Positions 7,924 through 16,367 of a DNA stretch of 64,000 nucleotides are shown piece by piece (the stretch's first letter is position 1; each line of letters starts with the position of its first letter). The DNA lies in assembly GCA_016699835.1 (NCBI GenBank), contig CP064987.1, positions 496,001-560,000 on the forward strand. Direction: 5' to 3'. Under the pieces are notes generated by a model. It was not told the DNA's origin, searched no databases, and saw only the letters and a program-made list of their open reading frames with translations. The position numbers and the translations under genes were made by a program. The stretch is from Phycisphaerales bacterium (GTDB lineage Bacteria; Planctomycetota; Phycisphaerae; Phycisphaerales; UBA1924).

Positions 7924-9258
7924 ATGAGCACGGATGCCAGAGTGAGAGAGCGCGGTGGGATCGGCGGGCGAGGGATGGAGATCCAGGGCGTGCCCTATCG
8001 GCGCGTCGCGGTCGACCAGTCCGACGATCTCCGCCACACCACCAGAGCCACCGACTTCTGGGCCCTCGATCCCACGATCACCTTCCTCAACCACGGCTCG
8101 TACGGCTCCACGCCCCGCGCCGTCCTCGAAGCCCAATCCAACTTCCGCGAACGCATGGAGCGCGACCCCGTCCGATTCTTCAAGGTCGATCTCGAGCGAC
8201 TCTTGGACGACGTCCGCGAACGCCTCGGCACGCTCCTCAACTGCCGAGCCGCCGACCTCGCCCCCATGCCCAACGCCACCGTCGCTCTCAACACCATCCT
8301 CCGAAACAGCGGCGTCGGCCCCGGCGACGAGATCCTCATCAGCGACCACGAGTACATGTCGGTCGTCAACGAACTCGAACGCTTCGCCGCCGCCACCGGC
8401 GCCAAGGTCGTCAAGGCCAAGGTCCCCTTCCCAATCCACAACTCGGATCAGGTGACCAAAGCCTTCCTCGACGCCGTCACCCCCAACACGCGCCTCGCCT
8501 TCGTCGCCCACATCACCAGCGCCACCAGCCTCATCTTCCCCGTCGAGAAGATCGTCCCCGCCCTCATGGCCAAAGGCATTGAGGTCTGCGTCGATGGCGC
8601 CCACACCCCTGGCCAGATCCCCGTGGACATCCGCGGGCTGAACCCAACCTTCTACGTCGGCAGTTTCCACAAGTGGATGAGCGCCCCCAAGGGCACCGGC
8701 TTCCTCTGGGTCCGCCCCGACAAGCAGGTCTCGCCGCGCCAGTTCCGCCCGCTCAGCCTCTCCAGCCGTGCCCATCGCGTCCGTCCGGATCGCGCCCTTT
8801 TCCTCCGCGACTTCGATTACGTCGGCACCGACGACTACACCGGCATCCTCGCCGTCCCCGCCGCCATCGACGCCCTCTCCAGCCTCTACCCCGGCGGCCT
8901 CAACGAACTCATGCGTCGCAACCACGAGATGATCCTCCGTGGCCGCGACGCCGTATGCCGGATCCTCGGCGTCGAGTCCTCCGCCCCAACCTCAATGATC
9001 GGATCCATGGCCACGATCCCCCTCCCCGATCCCGACCCGGAGTTCGCCGATCGCCCCACGCTCTACGACGACCCGCTCCAGGATCGCCTCGTCGAACGCC
9101 ACAAGGTTCAGGCCCCAGTCTGGCGCCTCGGTGCCGACAACCAGCGCGTCATCCGCATCAGCGCCCAGGCCTACAACCGCATCGACGACTTCGAAACGCT
9201 GGGCCACGCCCTCGTCGAAGAGTTGGCCGCCGAACGCACGCGCAAAGCCATCGCCTGA
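7924..9258 (+). CDS. Class V aminotransferase-fold PLP enzyme, isopenicillin N epimerase-like (copy 2)
   Basis: A 444-aa paralogue of the enzyme at 5807-7021. Motifs in order: FLNHGSYGSTP (54-64), the aspartate of VDGAHTPG (Asp224) and the lysine of GSFHKWMSAPKG (Lys250). It carries about 30 extra N-terminal residues; ATG 7924 is the first plausible start and an internal ATG at 7975 is possible. The two copies share the spacing of all motifs but differ widely outside them, so the duplication is old and may reflect different substrates. It probably forms a transcription unit with cysteine dioxygenase, 120 bp upstream. A strong bidirectional terminator follows at 9289-9317. Confidence 0.87.
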   Translation: MSTDARVRERGGIGGRGMEIQGVPYRRVAVDQSDDLRHTTRATDFWALDPTITFLNHGSYGSTPRAVLEAQSNFRERMERDPVRFFKVDLERLLDDVRERLGTLLNCRAADLAPMPNATVALNTILRNSGVGPGDEILISDHEYMSVVNELERFAAATGAKVVKAKVPFPIHNSDQVTKAFLDAVTPNTRLAFVAHITSATSLIFPVEKIVPALMAKGIEVCVDGAHTPGQIPVDIRGLNPTFYVGSFHKWMSAPKGTGFLWVRPDKQVSPRQFRPLSLSSRAHRVRPDRALFLRDFDYVGTDDYTGILAVPAAIDALSSLYPGGLNELMRRNHEMILRGRDAVCRILGVESSAPTSMIGSMATIPLPDPDPEFADRPTLYDDPLQDRLVERHKVQAPVWRLGADNQRVIRISAQAYNRIDDFETLGHALVEELAAERTRKAIA

Positions 9259-9288
9259 ACAGCAAACTCCACCGTTCTGCAAATAGAA

Positions 9289-9317
9289 AAGGCCCGCGGC
9301 ATCGAACCGCGGGCCTT
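9289..9317. terminator. Bidirectional rho-independent terminator
   Basis: A perfect 11-bp stem AAGGCCCGCGG/CCGCGGGCCTT with a 7-nt loop lies between two convergent genes. A-rich sequence before and T-containing sequence after it let it work on both strands. Confidence 0.88.
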
Positions 9318-9347
9318 GGTGTTGGACTCCATCAACTCAACGCGGGA

Positions 9348-11150
9348 TCAGCACCCGCCCTGGAATCGCACAATGAAGTAGAGCAGGTCGTCGATGGTGA
9401 CGGCACCATCGGTCGTCCCCGTCCCCGTGCCGTCGTCAACGTCCGCCGCGGCCACGCCGCCCTGGAAGAGCGAGATGTAGTACAGCAGGTCGTCGATGGT
9501 GACGGCCCCGTCGCTCGCGCCCGTGCCGCTGCCATCATCGACATCCGCGACGCACGCAGGAGTCCCGCCGGGCACCGGCACGCTGACGTTCAACGCGTTC
9601 CCGCCATTCCCGGGCTTGAAGAAGACGATGGACGCATCGCCATTGCTCGGTCCCTCGGTCGCCGTGAACCAGTACGTGTAGCACGTCCCCCACCGCAGCG
9701 CGTTCGCGTTGGCGTTCTGGTCCGATGTCGCGCCGCACGACCACCGGATCTCATTGGGCGACTCGGAGAACGCCCAATCGGTATTGTCATACGGCTCGCC
9801 CGAGTGGCTGAAGACATCATGGAACCCCGTGGCGCTGATCGTCGCCCCGCTCTTGGGCACGACGAACGACGCCGCCGAGCGGTCCGAGTTCACGTTGTGC
9901 ACCGCGTACACATACGTCCACGTCCCATCGCCGTTGTCGGTGACCTTCGAGCCGACGACGAACCGGGCCATCAGCCCCGCGCCGGCGTCATAGTCCGCCT
10001 CGACGATCGTTACGCTCGGGTCCGCCGCCGCCCAGGCCCGCATCGCGACCTGCTGCTGCACCGTCGGCCCGGCGAACGCGGGCGTCGTCGCGCTGGCCAT
10101 GTTCACAAGGCGATAGGAGACGTTGTTCCGTCCGTTGTCCCATTGCGCGTCGTCACGAGTGACATAGTGCGCCTCGCCGATGTACTGCGCGCCCACGTTC
10201 TGCGCCGGGTCCACGTCGGCCATCGCCACTTGCAGACGACGCCCAATCCCTGACGCGGCAACCGGCGGAACGATGTACCCCGCGCCCGGACTGGTGAACG
10301 GATACGGATACTGCCCCGTCGTCGCATTCACGTGGCTCCGCGGCCCAAGCAGACCCTGGTCCCCGTTGAGGCCCGTGCCGTACGGATCCGAGCACGCGAT
10401 CCCCAACTGCGCCCCGCCGTCCGGCGGATCGATGCACGAGCCGCAGTAGTTCCCGTTCACCGAGGCAAAGCCGTGCTTCAGCCACGACTGCCCGATCTGC
10501 ATGAACTTGCCGTCCTTGATGCGATACAGGTTCTGTGCAATCACCGGGTGCCGGTTGTCGTTCGCATACCACGCCACCGGCGCATTGCCCAGATTGCACG
10601 ACGTCGTCCCGATCGAATACGCACGCAGGCTCCCGCTTGTCGCGAAGTACTGGATGCCATTGAGATCACCTACGTAAACATCCGGCCCATCCGTCGGCGG
10701 CGGCGGCGGCTCTGCGAACGAGATGTTCAGAGTAAATGCTCCCGAGGACCCACCATACCCACCCATGCGGATGTAGTACGTGTTCCCCGCCGTCACCGTC
10801 GCACGCGCCTCGCTCTGCAGCCCGCACGAGTCGTCGTTGCACCCCACGACGCTCCCGCCCGCGCTCGGGCACGCGTCATAGATCGTGATCGACGTGTCCC
10901 ACGACGCCCCGCCGCACGTCGACGCGATCAACTGCCGATCCTCCGTCGGTTGAACCTTGAACCACGTCGCCACGCTGCTCGAGCCACACGAACCGCCCCC
11001 CTCGGTCGAGCCTCCCGCGCTCGTCCCCGTGAACGAACCCTGCGAGACCAACGTCGCCGTGGCGCATGGCACCGCCTGCCCAAGTGCGGAAAGTGACATG
11101 CACGACCCGGCCGCCAGCGCGACCACACCGTTCAGCGAGAGCGTTCGCAT
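9348..11150 (-). CDS. Secreted protein with tandem GC-type dockerin repeats
   Basis: A 600-aa exported protein. The start at 11150 (MRTLSLNG) gives a signal peptide of about 24 residues ending in SALGQA; an in-frame ATG nine codons earlier is less likely. Residues about 30-155 are a Cys-paired beta domain (ATLVSQGSFTGTS, then VVGCNDDSCG) like planctomycete PPC-type pre-peptidase domains. The middle region is unassigned, has many Trp and Tyr, and contains NYCGSCIDPP. The last 70 residues hold two near-identical calcium-binding dockerin-like repeats, ADVDDGSGTGASDGAVTIDD and ADVDDGTGTGTTDGAVTIDD, each ending in FQGG; the protein ends in Gly-Cys. Such tails are taken to anchor exported proteins in Phycisphaerae. 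Enzyme activity is unknown. Confidence 0.85.
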   Translation of the reverse strand: MRTLSLNGVVALAAGSCMSLSALGQAVPCATATLVSQGSFTGTSAGGSTEGGGSCGSSSVATWFKVQPTEDRQLIASTCGGASWDTSITIYDACPSAGGSVVGCNDDSCGLQSEARATVTAGNTYYIRMGGYGGSSGAFTLNISFAEPPPPPTDGPDVYVGDLNGIQYFATSGSLRAYSIGTTSCNLGNAPVAWYANDNRHPVIAQNLYRIKDGKFMQIGQSWLKHGFASVNGNYCGSCIDPPDGGAQLGIACSDPYGTGLNGDQGLLGPRSHVNATTGQYPYPFTSPGAGYIVPPVAASGIGRRLQVAMADVDPAQNVGAQYIGEAHYVTRDDAQWDNGRNNVSYRLVNMASATTPAFAGPTVQQQVAMRAWAAADPSVTIVEADYDAGAGLMARFVVGSKVTDNGDGTWTYVYAVHNVNSDRSAASFVVPKSGATISATGFHDVFSHSGEPYDNTDWAFSESPNEIRWSCGATSDQNANANALRWGTCYTYWFTATEGPSNGDASIVFFKPGNGGNALNVSVPVPGGTPACVADVDDGSGTGASDGAVTIDDLLYYISLFQGGVAAADVDDGTGTGTTDGAVTIDDLLYFIVRFQGGC

Positions 11151-11298
11151 TCGACGATCCTCCAAGTTCTGCCCCACAAGTTCGAGAGATCAACATCCGA
11201 CGGCATCGCCGACCGGACCCGCTCAGAATACCAGAATCCACCCCGATCGCCAACCCCGCAGTTCGGAATCCGTTACGTTTGCATTGAGATTTTCGGAC

Positions 11299-12870
11299 CT
11301 ACAGCCGGTACACGTCCGCCGCACGCCCTTCCAGGTGCCGGAGCAACGCCTCGGAAGTAAGTAACTTTCCGGTCACTCGTTCACACAACTCCGCCGCGTG
11401 GTACCGCCGCCCGTGCCGGTGGATGTTGGTCCGCAGCCACTCCAACAACGGCCCAAACTGCCCCTTCGCGTGCTGCTTCGCCAGATCCGGAATGTCAGCG
11501 TTGATCTTCTCCCAGAACTGGGCCGCATAAAGGTTCCCCAGCGTGTATGTCGGGAAGTACCCCACAAGCCCGAACGACCAGTGGACATCCTGCAGGCACC
11601 CGCGCCGATCGTCGGGCACCTTCACCCCCAGATAGTCCTTGTACTTCCGATTCCACGTCGCGGGCAGGTCCGCGACCTTGAGATCGCCCGCGACCAGCGC
11701 CCGCTCGATCTCGAACCGGATCATGACGTGCATGTTGTACGTCGCCTCGTCCGACTCCACACGGATCAGGGACGGCGTCACCGTGTTCACCGCCTTGTAC
11801 AGCGTCTCGGGCTTGTACTTCGACAACGCCGTCCCCACGATCTTCGTGCTCTTGGGAAGCAGCCACTTCCAGAAGGGAAGGCTCCTTCCAACGAAGTTCT
11901 CCCACATGCGGCTCTGGCTCTCATGCATCCCCAACGAGATCGCGTCGGCGAGCGGCGTCCCGAAGAGATCGATCGTGCCGTTGTTCGACGTTGCTGGGGG
12001 CAGTTTCGGCAAGCCCTGCTCGTACAGCCCGTGCCCGGCCTCGTGCATCGTGCTGTAGAGCGCATCGGTGAAAGCCTGATCCTGGTACCGCGTCGTGAGT
12101 CGCGTGTCGCCGGGCGCCATGCCGGAGCAGAAGGGGTGCGTCGTCGTGTCCAAGCGTCCGGCATCGAGGTCGAACCCGATCGACTTCATCACCATGAGCC
12201 CCAGCGCGTGCTGCTTGTCCGCGGGGATCTTGGCTTTCAGACACGCCGTGGGAACCTTGACCGTCTTCTTCGCCGACTCCACTCGCATGATGAGATCGGT
12301 CAGTCGATCGCGGAGGGGGTTGAAGGTGGCCGTGACCTGGACCGCCGTCGCCCCTGGCTCGTACTCATCGAGCAGCGCGTCGTACAACTCGCCGCCCTTG
12401 GGGACGCCATAGCACTTTGCCTTCTGTCGCTGCAACTCGAACATCTTCTCGAGCCACGGCGCGAACCCTTTGAAGTCGTCGTCGGCCCGTGCCTTCTTCC
12501 ACGCGTCCTGCGCCAGACTCCCCACACGCGCGAGTTCCGTGACGAGTTCCTTGGGGAGTTTCGTCGCGAGGGAATAGTCACGCCGGATCTCGCGGATGTT
12601 GGCGGCCCGTGCCGCGTCGCCCATCACGCCGCCGTCCCCCTCGCACGCCGCGAGCAGGTCCGCGATTCGAGGGTTCGTCTTTCGCTCGTGCGTCAGACTC
12701 GCAAGCGTGGCCTGCTGCTCGGACCGGAAGGCCGACCCCGCAGGCGGCATGTACGTCTCCTGGTCCCACCCCACCAGCGCGGCGACCGATCCAATCGTCG
12801 CGGCCTCGCGCAGCGCCGAGCAGAGTTCAACGTACGACGAGGGAAGCGTGGCGTGTTTCGACATTGACAT
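11299..12870 (-). CDS. M32-family metallocarboxypeptidase (carboxypeptidase Taq-like)
   Basis: A 523-aa cytoplasmic zinc carboxypeptidase. The active-site HEAGH (residues 276-280) lies in TMHEAGHGLYEQGLP and is followed by the third metal ligand in LGMHESQSRMWEN, as in Thermus carboxypeptidase Taq. The M32 motifs HPFCSG and DTRLTTRY (about 245-261) are present, as is the N-terminal WDQETYMPP. Length matches the family (about 500). Two ATGs, 12870 and 12864, are equally possible. The 167-bp gap upstream holds a copy of the dispersed hairpin repeat, in antisense orientation to this gene. It has no clear operon partner. Confidence 0.93.
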   Translation of the reverse strand: MSMSKHATLPSSYVELCSALREAATIGSVAALVGWDQETYMPPAGSAFRSEQQATLASLTHERKTNPRIADLLAACEGDGGVMGDAARAANIREIRRDYSLATKLPKELVTELARVGSLAQDAWKKARADDDFKGFAPWLEKMFELQRQKAKCYGVPKGGELYDALLDEYEPGATAVQVTATFNPLRDRLTDLIMRVESAKKTVKVPTACLKAKIPADKQHALGLMVMKSIGFDLDAGRLDTTTHPFCSGMAPGDTRLTTRYQDQAFTDALYSTMHEAGHGLYEQGLPKLPPATSNNGTIDLFGTPLADAISLGMHESQSRMWENFVGRSLPFWKWLLPKSTKIVGTALSKYKPETLYKAVNTVTPSLIRVESDEATYNMHVMIRFEIERALVAGDLKVADLPATWNRKYKDYLGVKVPDDRRGCLQDVHWSFGLVGYFPTYTLGNLYAAQFWEKINADIPDLAKQHAKGQFGPLLEWLRTNIHRHGRRYHAAELCERVTGKLLTSEALLRHLEGRAADVYRL

Positions 12871-12913
12871 TCCGTGTGTGGATGGTTGCGGTTGTGATAC
12901 GACAGCAGAACAA

Positions 12914-12968
12914 ACTACTCAATCTCGTGGAGCAGGCGGCCAGCCTGCCGCTTCTTCTCCTAACTCAT
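12914..12968 (+). repeat. Dispersed hairpin repeat, copy b
   Basis: Reads AATCTCGTGGAGCAGGCGGC and on, with arms GCAGGC/GCCTGC (12932-12937 and 12943-12948) and the pyrimidine tail CTTCTTCTCCTAACTC. It lies between two minus-strand genes. Confidence 0.72.
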
Positions 12969-13037
12969 CTCAATCGTCTTCACCGAACTGGCATCGAGCC
13001 CCAAGCGAATGATGATCCAGTACGACTCACGTCGAAA

Positions 13038-14336
13038 CTACCGCCCGAGCGCGTGCTCGAGCGCGAGAACCGAGTACGACGTGATCAACACCGGATTGTC
13101 CTCCATCCAGCGATCATCGACCGACCGGAACGAGCCGTCGGAGTTCTGGAGCGTGAGGAGTTTCGCCACAAGTTCGTCGGCCCACTCGTGCTTCTTGACC
13201 CCGCCTTCGCCCTTCACGTCGATCGTCGCGATGTTCCCGGCGCTCAGCGCCCGCGAGAGCATCAGGTAGTAGTAATACAACCCGTCCGTCCCCGCGCCTG
13301 GGTTCTCCTCGAGCGTGTAGTTCCGCATCATCCACTCGTGCGCGAGCCGCACGCGCGGATCATTCGCCCGAAGATTCGCATACAGGTAACTCTTGAACCC
13401 GGCGTACGTCATGCTCCCATAGGCCCGCAGACGGCTCACCACCGTCCCATCATCGAGCGTCTCCTCGATCGTCGCCGCGGCCTGGGACTGGCCCGAGCCG
13501 ACCTGGTCCTTGTTCACGCTCGTCGCGTACACGAACCCGCCCTGCCTCGATCCCTTCGCGTACGGCATGTCGTTGATCGTGATGACCCCCGTCGCCGAGT
13601 CCGCCTTCTCCGCCATCTGGCATCGCTGGAGGAAGACAAGCGCCCGCTGAATCGAAGCGTCTGAAGCATCCACGCCCGCGTCATGCAGCGCCTGGACCGC
13701 GAACGCCGTGTTCGACATGTCAGGACGCCCGTGCTTGCCATAGCCCCACCCGCCATAGAACGCGTGGTCCTTGTCGACCTTCTCCGCGCCCTCGCCGAGA
13801 TCCGCCTGGATGATCGCCCCCTCGCCATACTGCAACGACTTCAGGAACGCGACGGCCTTCTTCACCGCCTCCTTGGACTGAGGCGTGTTCACCTTGGAGA
13901 GTGCCGAGATGCAGATCGCTGTGTTGTAGTTCGGCAGGATCTTGTCATAGAACCCGCCGTCGGCCTGTTGCGAGTTCAGGATGAACTTTACTGCATCTTG
14001 GACGAGGGCGCTCTCCATCGGCGTCGCGGGATCGAGCAGATACCCCTGCAACGCCAGCGCCGTGATCGCCGGGAAGTTCGGGCGCTTCTCATCGATGCAC
14101 CATCCGCCGGTCGCCTTGTCCTGCTGGCTCGCGAGAAACTCGTGCGCCCGCGTGAGCGCGGCCTGTGCCCGGATCCGATTCTCCTCGCTCACGTGGAACG
14201 CAGGCTGCGAGCGAATCGCCATCTCGCCCGGCTTCGAAGCCTGTTGGGCGGAGGCTTCGCCCATAAACGCCCCACACACGCCCATCACGCCGAGCAACGA
14301 CGCGACCAAGGACCTCGACACGCGATTCATTGTCAT
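13038..14336 (-). CDS. Secreted prenyltransferase/squalene-cyclase-repeat protein
   Basis: A 432-aa protein with a signal peptide (residues 1-30, ending in GEASAQ) and alpha/alpha-toroid repeats of the squalene oxidase-cyclase type. Repeat cores with Gln-Trp-like or GGW/GGF signatures are visible: QDKATGGWC, QQADGGFYD, FYGGWGYGKHG and QNSDGSFRS. The DxDD motif of true squalene-hopene cyclases is absent, so terpene cyclisation is unlikely; many planctomycetes encode such exported toroid proteins with unknown ligand. The start at 14336 is set by the 4-bp ATGA overlap with rsmE, which places both in one transcript. Function is unknown beyond the fold. Confidence 0.85.
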   Translation of the reverse strand: MTMNRVSRSLVASLLGVMGVCGAFMGEASAQQASKPGEMAIRSQPAFHVSEENRIRAQAALTRAHEFLASQQDKATGGWCIDEKRPNFPAITALALQGYLLDPATPMESALVQDAVKFILNSQQADGGFYDKILPNYNTAICISALSKVNTPQSKEAVKKAVAFLKSLQYGEGAIIQADLGEGAEKVDKDHAFYGGWGYGKHGRPDMSNTAFAVQALHDAGVDASDASIQRALVFLQRCQMAEKADSATGVITINDMPYAKGSRQGGFVYATSVNKDQVGSGQSQAAATIEETLDDGTVVSRLRAYGSMTYAGFKSYLYANLRANDPRVRLAHEWMMRNYTLEENPGAGTDGLYYYYLMLSRALSAGNIATIDVKGEGGVKKHEWADELVAKLLTLQNSDGSFRSVDDRWMEDNPVLITSYSVLALEHALGR

Positions 14337-15109
14337 TCTGGACCTCCTGTGGACTTGGTGAGTGTACGGTCGCTCCGAACGAGCATCGCCACCGCCGCCG
14401 CGGCCACAACCGCTGCCGTTTCAATTCGAAGAACGTGGGCCCCCAGCGACATGGATCGAACGCCATGCTCCCGGCACATCGCGAGTTCCTCAGGCGAAAG
14501 CCCACCCTCAGGCCCCACGATTACCCGGATCACAGAATCTGCAATGCCCGCTCGAACGCACGACTCAAGCCGTACACCACCGGCATCAGCAACGAGCGTG
14601 ATCACACCGGATTCTCGCGCCGAATCCTCCACCACTGCGCGCAACTCCACGGGATCACCGATCTCCATCGTCCACGCCCGACCGCACTGCTTCATCGACT
14701 CCAAGGCCACGCGACGAAGCCGCTCCATCTTCCCCGTCCGTGGCTCCACCACCGTCCGCTCCGCCAGCAGAGGCACATACTCATCCGCCCCCACCTGGCT
14801 CAACTGATCGATCATCATCTCCAACCGATCACCCTTGGGCGGAGCGGCAAACACCTCGATCCGGGGCTTTGACGCCGGCACGACCTGCCGATCGCGTATC
14901 TCCACAGTGACCATAAATCCAGACTGCTTCGTCGGCCTCGTGATCGACTCCACCACTCCCGCCGCCGTCGCCCCGCGTCCATCGAAGAGTTCGACCGCCT
15001 CGCCCACTTCCAGGCGTTTCGATCGCACGGCATGGTGGGCCTCCTCACCCGTCACGGGCACCCGTTCGTGGAGGTCAAACGCGGGCGAAAAAAAGCGGTG
15101 GCGTCCCAT
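14333..15109 (-). CDS. rsmE: 16S rRNA (uracil(1498)-N(3))-methyltransferase RsmE
   Basis: A 258-aa SPOUT methyltransferase that modifies U1498 of 16S rRNA in the ribosome decoding region. The N-terminal PUA-like part begins MGRHRFFSP and includes HHAVRSKRLEVGE. The SPOUT knot shows the family motifs VGPEGGLSPEE (about 195-205) and SLGAHVLRIETAA (about 220-232), which bind SAM. Length is typical (240-260). The stop overlaps the start of the cyclase-repeat gene by 4 bp. The upstream gap to the divergent gene at 15290 is 180 bp and should hold the promoter. Confidence 0.95.
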   Translation of the reverse strand: MGRHRFFSPAFDLHERVPVTGEEAHHAVRSKRLEVGEAVELFDGRGATAAGVVESITRPTKQSGFMVTVEIRDRQVVPASKPRIEVFAAPPKGDRLEMMIDQLSQVGADEYVPLLAERTVVEPRTGKMERLRRVALESMKQCGRAWTMEIGDPVELRAVVEDSARESGVITLVADAGGVRLESCVRAGIADSVIRVIVGPEGGLSPEELAMCREHGVRSMSLGAHVLRIETAAVVAAAAVAMLVRSDRTLTKSTGGPE

Positions 15110-15289
15110 AGCACTCGATGTTTGGACTTCCGGGCTGTTTGGATGGGAGAAAACGTGGCTACTGTCGGGCGTGTCCGCCGTTGGCGTGGAGTCGGCCCTT
15201 CACAAGGCCGATTTCTGCACGGGATCGACACGACCACGGAGGTTATTGGGCGGACGCCCCCGAATCGAGCGTCCTCACCCACTTTGCCC

Positions 15290-16360
15290 ATGACGGACAA
15301 GCAGAGCGACATCTCCGATTCGATCGAGGCGGCCGAGGACGCCCAGGACCTCGACGCCGCCCTTGCCGAACTCGCCGAAGCCCAGGGCGACATCGATGTC
15401 GACATTTCCGAACTTTCCCTCGACGATCTCGAGTCCCAGGTCGAGAGCCTCCTCAGCGAGATAGTCGTCACGCCCGAACACGACGACGCGCCGATGGGCA
15501 ACCTCGGCGATGTGGCCGCTGACCCGATCGCCGACAACGAAGCCGCACAGACTGCGATCGAGCCTCTCGCCGAGAACGAGGCCATCCCCGAGATCGCCGC
15601 CGACGACGACTCACTCGCCGCCGCCATCGAGGACGCCGCACACGCCGCTGATCTCACCGACGAACGTGAGCCAACGACTCAGAAGAGCGATCCCGCCGAG
15701 AGCGAGTTCGCTGAGCCCGCCGCGCAGGCCGACGAATCATCAGCCATCACCGCGCAGGCCGGAGACCTCCCCTCTCTCGACGCCCAACTCGCCGAGATGA
15801 CCGAGACGATGCTCTCCGAGCCGTCACCAGATTCACCAGCCGCCCAATCCGAGTTCGCCGCAAGCGTCGTTGAGGCTTCCTCCGATACGCCCCCGCCTCC
15901 CGGTCACACCGAATCCCCCGAGCCGCCCCAGCCCACCGCACCCGAACCCGAGCCAAAGCCACGGGTTGCCATCGGCGCCCACGTCCAACGCGTCGCCTTC
16001 ACGCTCCTGAATCCGCTCTCGAAGCCGCTCGAGAAGGCCTCACCCGAAATCCGCCACACCGTCGGCTGGGTCGGCGTCGTCACGCTCTTCATGGGCGCCG
16101 TGATGTGGGCGGTTGTCCTCACACGCGCCCCGAAGGAATCCGGCGCGGCACCCCCATTCGACCTCGCCAATGCCTCGCTCCCCGAGGTCCACGTCGGAAC
16201 CAGCACACCCTTGCCCAGCGCGAGCGACCACGCCGAAGCCGCCGGGCACGGCGAAGCCCCAAAGAAAGAAGCCTCGCACGCTCCCACGAAGTCGACCTCC
16301 CACGCCTCCAAGAAAAGCAAATCCCCGGCGAAGAAGAAAGAAGCCAGTAGCGGGCACTAA
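15290..16360 (+). CDS. Single-pass membrane protein with acidic N-terminal and basic C-terminal tails
   Basis: A 356-aa protein of unknown function. The start at 15290 (MTDKQSDISD) avoids an extension that reads through the divergent promoter region. Residues 1-210 are strongly acidic and rich in Ala, Asp, Glu and Pro, with low-complexity AEL/AEM patterns. One hydrophobic helix near residues 265-288 (WVGVVTLFMGAVMWAVVL) follows a basic segment. The C-terminal 70 residues are Lys, His, Ser and Ala rich, ending KKKEASSGH. Such a tail may bind nucleic acid or polyphosphate, but that is speculation. Its stop lies 7 bp from the stop of the convergent antiporter gene. Confidence 0.72.
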   Translation: MTDKQSDISDSIEAAEDAQDLDAALAELAEAQGDIDVDISELSLDDLESQVESLLSEIVVTPEHDDAPMGNLGDVAADPIADNEAAQTAIEPLAENEAIPEIAADDDSLAAAIEDAAHAADLTDEREPTTQKSDPAESEFAEPAAQADESSAITAQAGDLPSLDAQLAEMTETMLSEPSPDSPAAQSEFAASVVEASSDTPPPPGHTESPEPPQPTAPEPEPKPRVAIGAHVQRVAFTLLNPLSKPLEKASPEIRHTVGWVGVVTLFMGAVMWAVVLTRAPKESGAAPPFDLANASLPEVHVGTSTPLPSASDHAEAAGHGEAPKKEASHAPTKSTSHASKKSKSPAKKKEASSGH

Positions 16361-16367
16361 GCGATCC

